A DNA stretch of 25,076 nucleotides, from positions 1 through 25,076 of the forward strand of contig JASFHF010000030.1 in the NCBI GenBank assembly GCA_050123375.1, written 5' to 3'. Source of the DNA: JASFHF01 sp050123375. GTDB taxonomy: Bacteria; Pseudomonadota; Gammaproteobacteria; UBA12402. The notes under the pieces were generated by a model. That model was given only the letters and a program-made list of their open reading frames with translations. It did not search any database and was not told the origin of the DNA. Made by a program: the position numbers and the translations under genes. Every line of letters begins with the position of its first letter. The stretch's first letter is position 1. Shown piece after piece: positions 22,961 to 25,076 of the stretch.

Positions 22961-23221
22961 ATGGCACACAAAAAAGCAGGCGGCAGTACACGTAATGGTC
23001 GCGATTCTCAGTCGAAGCGTTTGGGGGTAAAGCGTTTTGGTGGTGAAAATGTAATTGCAGGTAATATTTTAGTGCGGCAGCGCGGTACCCAATATCATCC
23101 TGGTGATAATGTTGGGATTGGCAAAGACCATACATTGTTTGCATTGATTGATGGTATAGTGCATTTTATTGTCAAAGGCGCAAAAAAACGCCGTTTTGTT
23201 GAAGTTCTTGCTGAAGAGTAA
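22961..23221 (+). CDS. rpmA: 50S ribosomal protein L27
   Basis: 86 residues beginning MAHKKAGGSTRNGRDSQSKR, the canonical L27 N-terminus that reaches towards the peptidyl-transferase centre, with no leader peptide to cleave. It lies 34 bases after rplU with GAGG before the ATG. A strong terminator follows at 23241. Confidence 0.98.
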   Translation: MAHKKAGGSTRNGRDSQSKRLGVKRFGGENVIAGNILVRQRGTQYHPGDNVGIGKDHTLFALIDGIVHFIVKGAKKRRFVEVLAEE

Positions 23222-23240
23222 GCGATTTTTATGATTTTTT

Positions 23241-23268
23241 AAAAAGCCCCGATAACGGGGCTTTTTTT
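23241..23268 (+). terminator. Factor-independent terminator after rpmA
   Basis: AAAAAGCCCC - GATAAC - GGGGCTTTTTTT: a GC-rich stem, 6-nt loop and seven T. It separates rplU-rpmA from obg, which is often co-transcribed with them in other bacteria. Confidence 0.93.
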
Positions 23269-23277
23269 GTGGTTTAT

Positions 23278-23444
23278 CAATAAGTGGAGGTAAAATTGGC
23301 TTCAATAATTGGGGTTGCCTTTTTCAGACACGCTTGAACACATCCATGTGGCGCTAAGGCTCGACCATCCATGGTCTCGCATTGTCTTCAAAAGGCAACC
23401 CCAATTATTGAAACTAAGTTTCATTTGTTTACCTCCATTTATTG
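23278..23444. repeat. Long palindromic element with nested hairpins (MITE-like)
   Basis: Inner arms are a perfect 23-bp match (23301-23323 with 23390-23412). Outer arms of 17 bp (23278-23294 with 23428-23444) pair with one mismatch, and the spacers between the two sets are unequal. The central 66 bases hold two small palindromes, CACATCCATGTG (23339-23350) and GACCATCCATGGTC (23363-23376), sharing CATCCATG. There is no reading frame of its own. It lies between the rpmA terminator and obg, and looks like a non-autonomous palindromic repeat, possibly affecting obg expression. Confidence 0.8.
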
Positions 23445-23469
23445 CAGTGTTATTTTTTATAGGAAAAGT

Positions 23470-24480
23470 ATGAAATTTATTGATGAAGCAACAATTACCG
23501 TAGAAGCTGGCCGCGGCGGCGATGGCTGTTTGAGCTTTCGTCGGGAAAAATATATTCCATTTGGCGGTCCCAATGGCGGTGATGGTGGTGATGGCGGTAG
23601 TGTTTTCTTGATTGGGGATGAAAATCTTAATACGTTGGTGGATTTTCGTTATAAGCGGCAATTTAAAGCGCAGAAAGGTTATCCGGGTGAAGGTAGTGAA
23701 TGTACTGGTAAAAGCGGTGAAGATTTTTACATCAAGGTTCCCTTGGGAACGTTGGTTTACGATCAGGATACTGAGGAACTTTTAGGTGATGTAACCAAGC
23801 ATGAGCAAATCTTAAAAGTTGCTCAGGGTGGTTTTCATGGTTTAGGTAACACGCGTTTTAAAACCAGCACTAATCGTGCTCCGCGCAAAACTACCAAAGG
23901 TACGCTGGGTGAAAAACGTACTTTAAAGTTAGAGCTAAAGGTGTTGGCCGACGTTGGATTGCTAGGCCTGCCGAATGCGGGCAAATCCACTTTGATTCGG
24001 TCAGTTTCGGCGGCCAAGCCAAAAGTTGCTGATTATCCATTTACTACATTGCATCCAAATTTAGGTGTGGTACGGATTGAGGTTGATAAGAGTTTTGTAA
24101 TTGCCGATATTCCTGGGGTGATTGAAGGGGCGGCAGAAGGCGCAGGACTTGGGATTCAGTTTTTAAAGCATATTATGCGAACCAAATTATTGTTACATAT
24201 GGTTGATGTAAAGCCTTTAGACGGAACTGATCCGGTTGGGGCGGTGAATAAAATTTCACAGGAATTAGCCAAATTTAGTCCTGAATTAGCAGCAAAACCG
24301 CGTTGGTTGGTATTAAATAAGATAGATTTGTTGGCTGATGATGAAGAGCGTGAGCAGGTTTGTAAAGATATAATTGAGCGTTTGGGCTGGCAAGGGCAAG
24401 TATTTCAGATATCAGCAATTAGTAAAATAGGTACACGAGAGTTGGTTTATGAGATAGGTAGATATTTGTGTAATAGCTAG
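23470..24480 (+). CDS. obg: GTPase Obg/CgtA
   Basis: 336 residues from ATG 23470. The frame is open upstream through the palindromic element, but the family starts at MKFIDEATITVEAG. A glycine-rich Obg fold lies at 1-158 (GRGGDGCLSFRREKY, GGPNGGDGGDGGS). The G domain follows with P-loop GLPNAGKST from Gly166, switch I with PFTTLHPNLG, DIPG, and NKID for guanine. Obg is an essential GTPase in 50S assembly and the stringent response. The C-terminal extension of longer Obg proteins is absent, ending soon after the G domain. Its last codons belong to a 48-bp duplication that continues downstream. Confidence 0.97.
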   Translation: MKFIDEATITVEAGRGGDGCLSFRREKYIPFGGPNGGDGGDGGSVFLIGDENLNTLVDFRYKRQFKAQKGYPGEGSECTGKSGEDFYIKVPLGTLVYDQDTEELLGDVTKHEQILKVAQGGFHGLGNTRFKTSTNRAPRKTTKGTLGEKRTLKLELKVLADVGLLGLPNAGKSTLIRSVSAAKPKVADYPFTTLHPNLGVVRIEVDKSFVIADIPGVIEGAAEGAGLGIQFLKHIMRTKLLLHMVDVKPLDGTDPVGAVNKISQELAKFSPELAAKPRWLVLNKIDLLADDEEREQVCKDIIERLGWQGQVFQISAISKIGTRELVYEIGRYLCNS

Positions 24481-24550
24481 GTTCTTTGAGGGACGGAGCT
24501 TCTTATATGGTTATGAGGTAATAGCTAGGTTCTTTGAGGGTCGGAGCTTC
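24471..24550. repeat. 48-bp-period partial tandem duplication at the obg end
   Basis: 24471-24502 and 24519-24550 match at 31 of 32 positions. The first copy includes the last three obg codons and the stop. The single difference is A versus T after the GGG of each copy. Confidence 0.85.
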
Positions 24551-24604
24551 ACATGATTACAAAGCAACAAGCAGGGCCTTTTAATTATGTGAAGCTCACG
24601 ACCC
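24538..24604. repeat. Inverted repeat between convergent obg and rpsT
   Basis: 24538-24559 pairs with 24582-24604 over 22 base pairs, with one bulged A and one G-T. The right arm runs into the last codons of rpsT. The loop is 22 nt and no T-run follows on either strand, so it may be a weak shared terminator or 3' stabiliser rather than a classic terminator. Confidence 0.7.
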
Positions 24605-24871
24605 GACTGCTTCAAGTTTCTTAATGTGGGCAATCAAGCGGCTTTTGTGTCGCGCAGCTTTATTTTTGTGGATTAAGCCATTGTTTGCTGCTCTGTCAAT
24701 GATTGGCACTGCTTCTTTATATGCTGCGCGAGCGACTTCTAAGTCTTTTTTCTCAATTGCAGCAATGACTTTTTTTATGTAGGTACGTAACATGGCGCGT
24801 TTACTGGCGTTATTCTTACGATGTTTTTCTGCTTGCCGTACGCGTTTTCTTGCTGATCCTGAATTTGCCAC
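24596..24871 (-). CDS. rpsT: 30S ribosomal protein S20
   Basis: 91 residues, normal length for S20. It begins MANSGSARKRVRQAEKHRKNNASKRAMLRTYIKK, and the three-helix basic pattern is clear. The start codon is GTG at 24869-24871, with GGAG a few bases upstream. In E. coli rpsT also has a non-ATG start (TTG), tied to autoregulation by S20; the weak start here may serve the same purpose (inference). Confidence 0.97.
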   Translation of the reverse strand: MANSGSARKRVRQAEKHRKNNASKRAMLRTYIKKVIAAIEKKDLEVARAAYKEAVPIIDRAANNGLIHKNKAARHKSRLIAHIKKLEAVGS

Positions 24872-24904
24872 TTTTTATCTCCAGTAAATTTTGTTAAGTT
24901 GTGT

Positions 24905-24934
24905 AAATATGCATGGAAGTTGTTCAAAAGTCAA
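24905..24934 (-). promoter_or_regulatory. Probable rpsT promoter
   Basis: Minus strand: TTGACT (24929-24934), an 18-base spacer and ATATTT (24905-24910), about 33 bases before the GTG start. The insertion sequence to the right begins about 35 bases beyond, so the promoter itself is intact. Confidence 0.5.
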
Positions 24935-24969
24935 TATTTTGATATAAACTTGTAACGGCAATTTTAAAA

Positions 24970-25076
24970 TGTCCCGATTGAGCAATTTAGAAATGTCCCC
25001 TTTTTTGTTTAAATTGACTTCTTTAAAAATAATAAAGGAGTCCAAAAATGGGGAATTTGCTAACCATGAGTCAAAA
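24970..25076 (+). mobile_element. Left end of an insertion sequence, probably ISNCY-like
   Basis: TGTCCC at 24970-24975 and again at 24994-24999 (AAATGTCCCC) precede a ribosome binding site and the start of a reading frame. TGTCCC-type ends are typical of an ISNCY/IS1202-related group. The other end is outside the window, so boundary and target duplication cannot be confirmed. Confidence 0.5.
25048..25076 (+). CDS. Transposase, start only (cut by window end)
   Basis: ATG 25048 behind AAAGGAG (25034-25040) gives MGNLLTMSQ and then the window ends. Transposases of the ISNCY type often begin with a short leader followed by MSQKE(L/I), which this matches as far as it goes. Nine residues are too few to be sure. 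Confidence 0.5.

Overview
This is AT-rich DNA from a Gram-negative bacterium. An outer-membrane PelB/PelC pair, a classic rplU-rpmA-obg block, CsrA and an MHS-type (ProP-like) transporter point to a gammaproteobacterium. A host- or protist-associated lineage such as the Legionellales is a reasonable guess from composition and gene content, but nothing here proves it.

Layout. (1) At 1-125 lies what looks like the right end of an IS200/IS605-type element, cutting into a Pel exopolysaccharide operon. From 83 to 9609 the operon runs as a PelB N-terminal fragment, then pelB, pelC, pelD, pelE, pelF and pelG, mostly with overlaps or short gaps. pelA is not in the window. (2) At 9596-12034 on the minus strand is a three-gene overlapping operon: an XRE/S24-type repressor whose protease residues are lost, a VUT/YhhQ-type transporter with an unusual N-terminal extension, and a small P-loop ATPase. 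(3) From 12035 to 22259 is an accessory region in partial decay. It holds two PAS-LuxR regulators, an MHS-family transporter, a VanX-type D-Ala-D-Ala dipeptidase, two paralogous methyltransferases, a receiver-domain protein coupled to CsrA, a DMT/EamA transporter, and three broken genes (a leucine-dehydrogenase-like gene, a radical SAM/SPASM gene and an internally deleted receiver-CsrA fusion). (4) At 22280-24871 the chromosome looks ordinary: tRNA-Pro, rplU, rpmA, obg and rpsT. A second insertion sequence, probably ISNCY-like, begins at about 24970.

The most interesting signal is a family of three related 5' leaders at about 12202-12342, 15578-15712 and 17474-17610. All lie in the same orientation, upstream of the PAS-LuxR/transporter operon, the dipeptidase/PAS-LuxR operon and the receiver-CsrA operon. 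Each has a first hairpin whose stem sequence differs but still pairs and whose loop is always CGGTAA, a conserved GTCGAA, a second hairpin, a conserved ATTGG block, and a distal segment that can pair with the 5' arm of hairpin 2 in place of the local partner. In the third copy a terminal hairpin overlaps the Shine-Dalgarno sequence of the receiver gene. This looks like a cis-regulatory RNA that makes one regulon of three operons, two encoding transcription factors and one encoding a post-transcriptional regulator. I do not recognise it as a known riboswitch class.

The methyltransferase followed by a divergent receiver-CsrA unit occurs twice (14528-18284 and 21154-22259), the second copy shrunken. 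This suggests that an ancestral block was duplicated, or acquired twice, and then eroded next to a tRNA-Pro gene that does not encode its CCA end.
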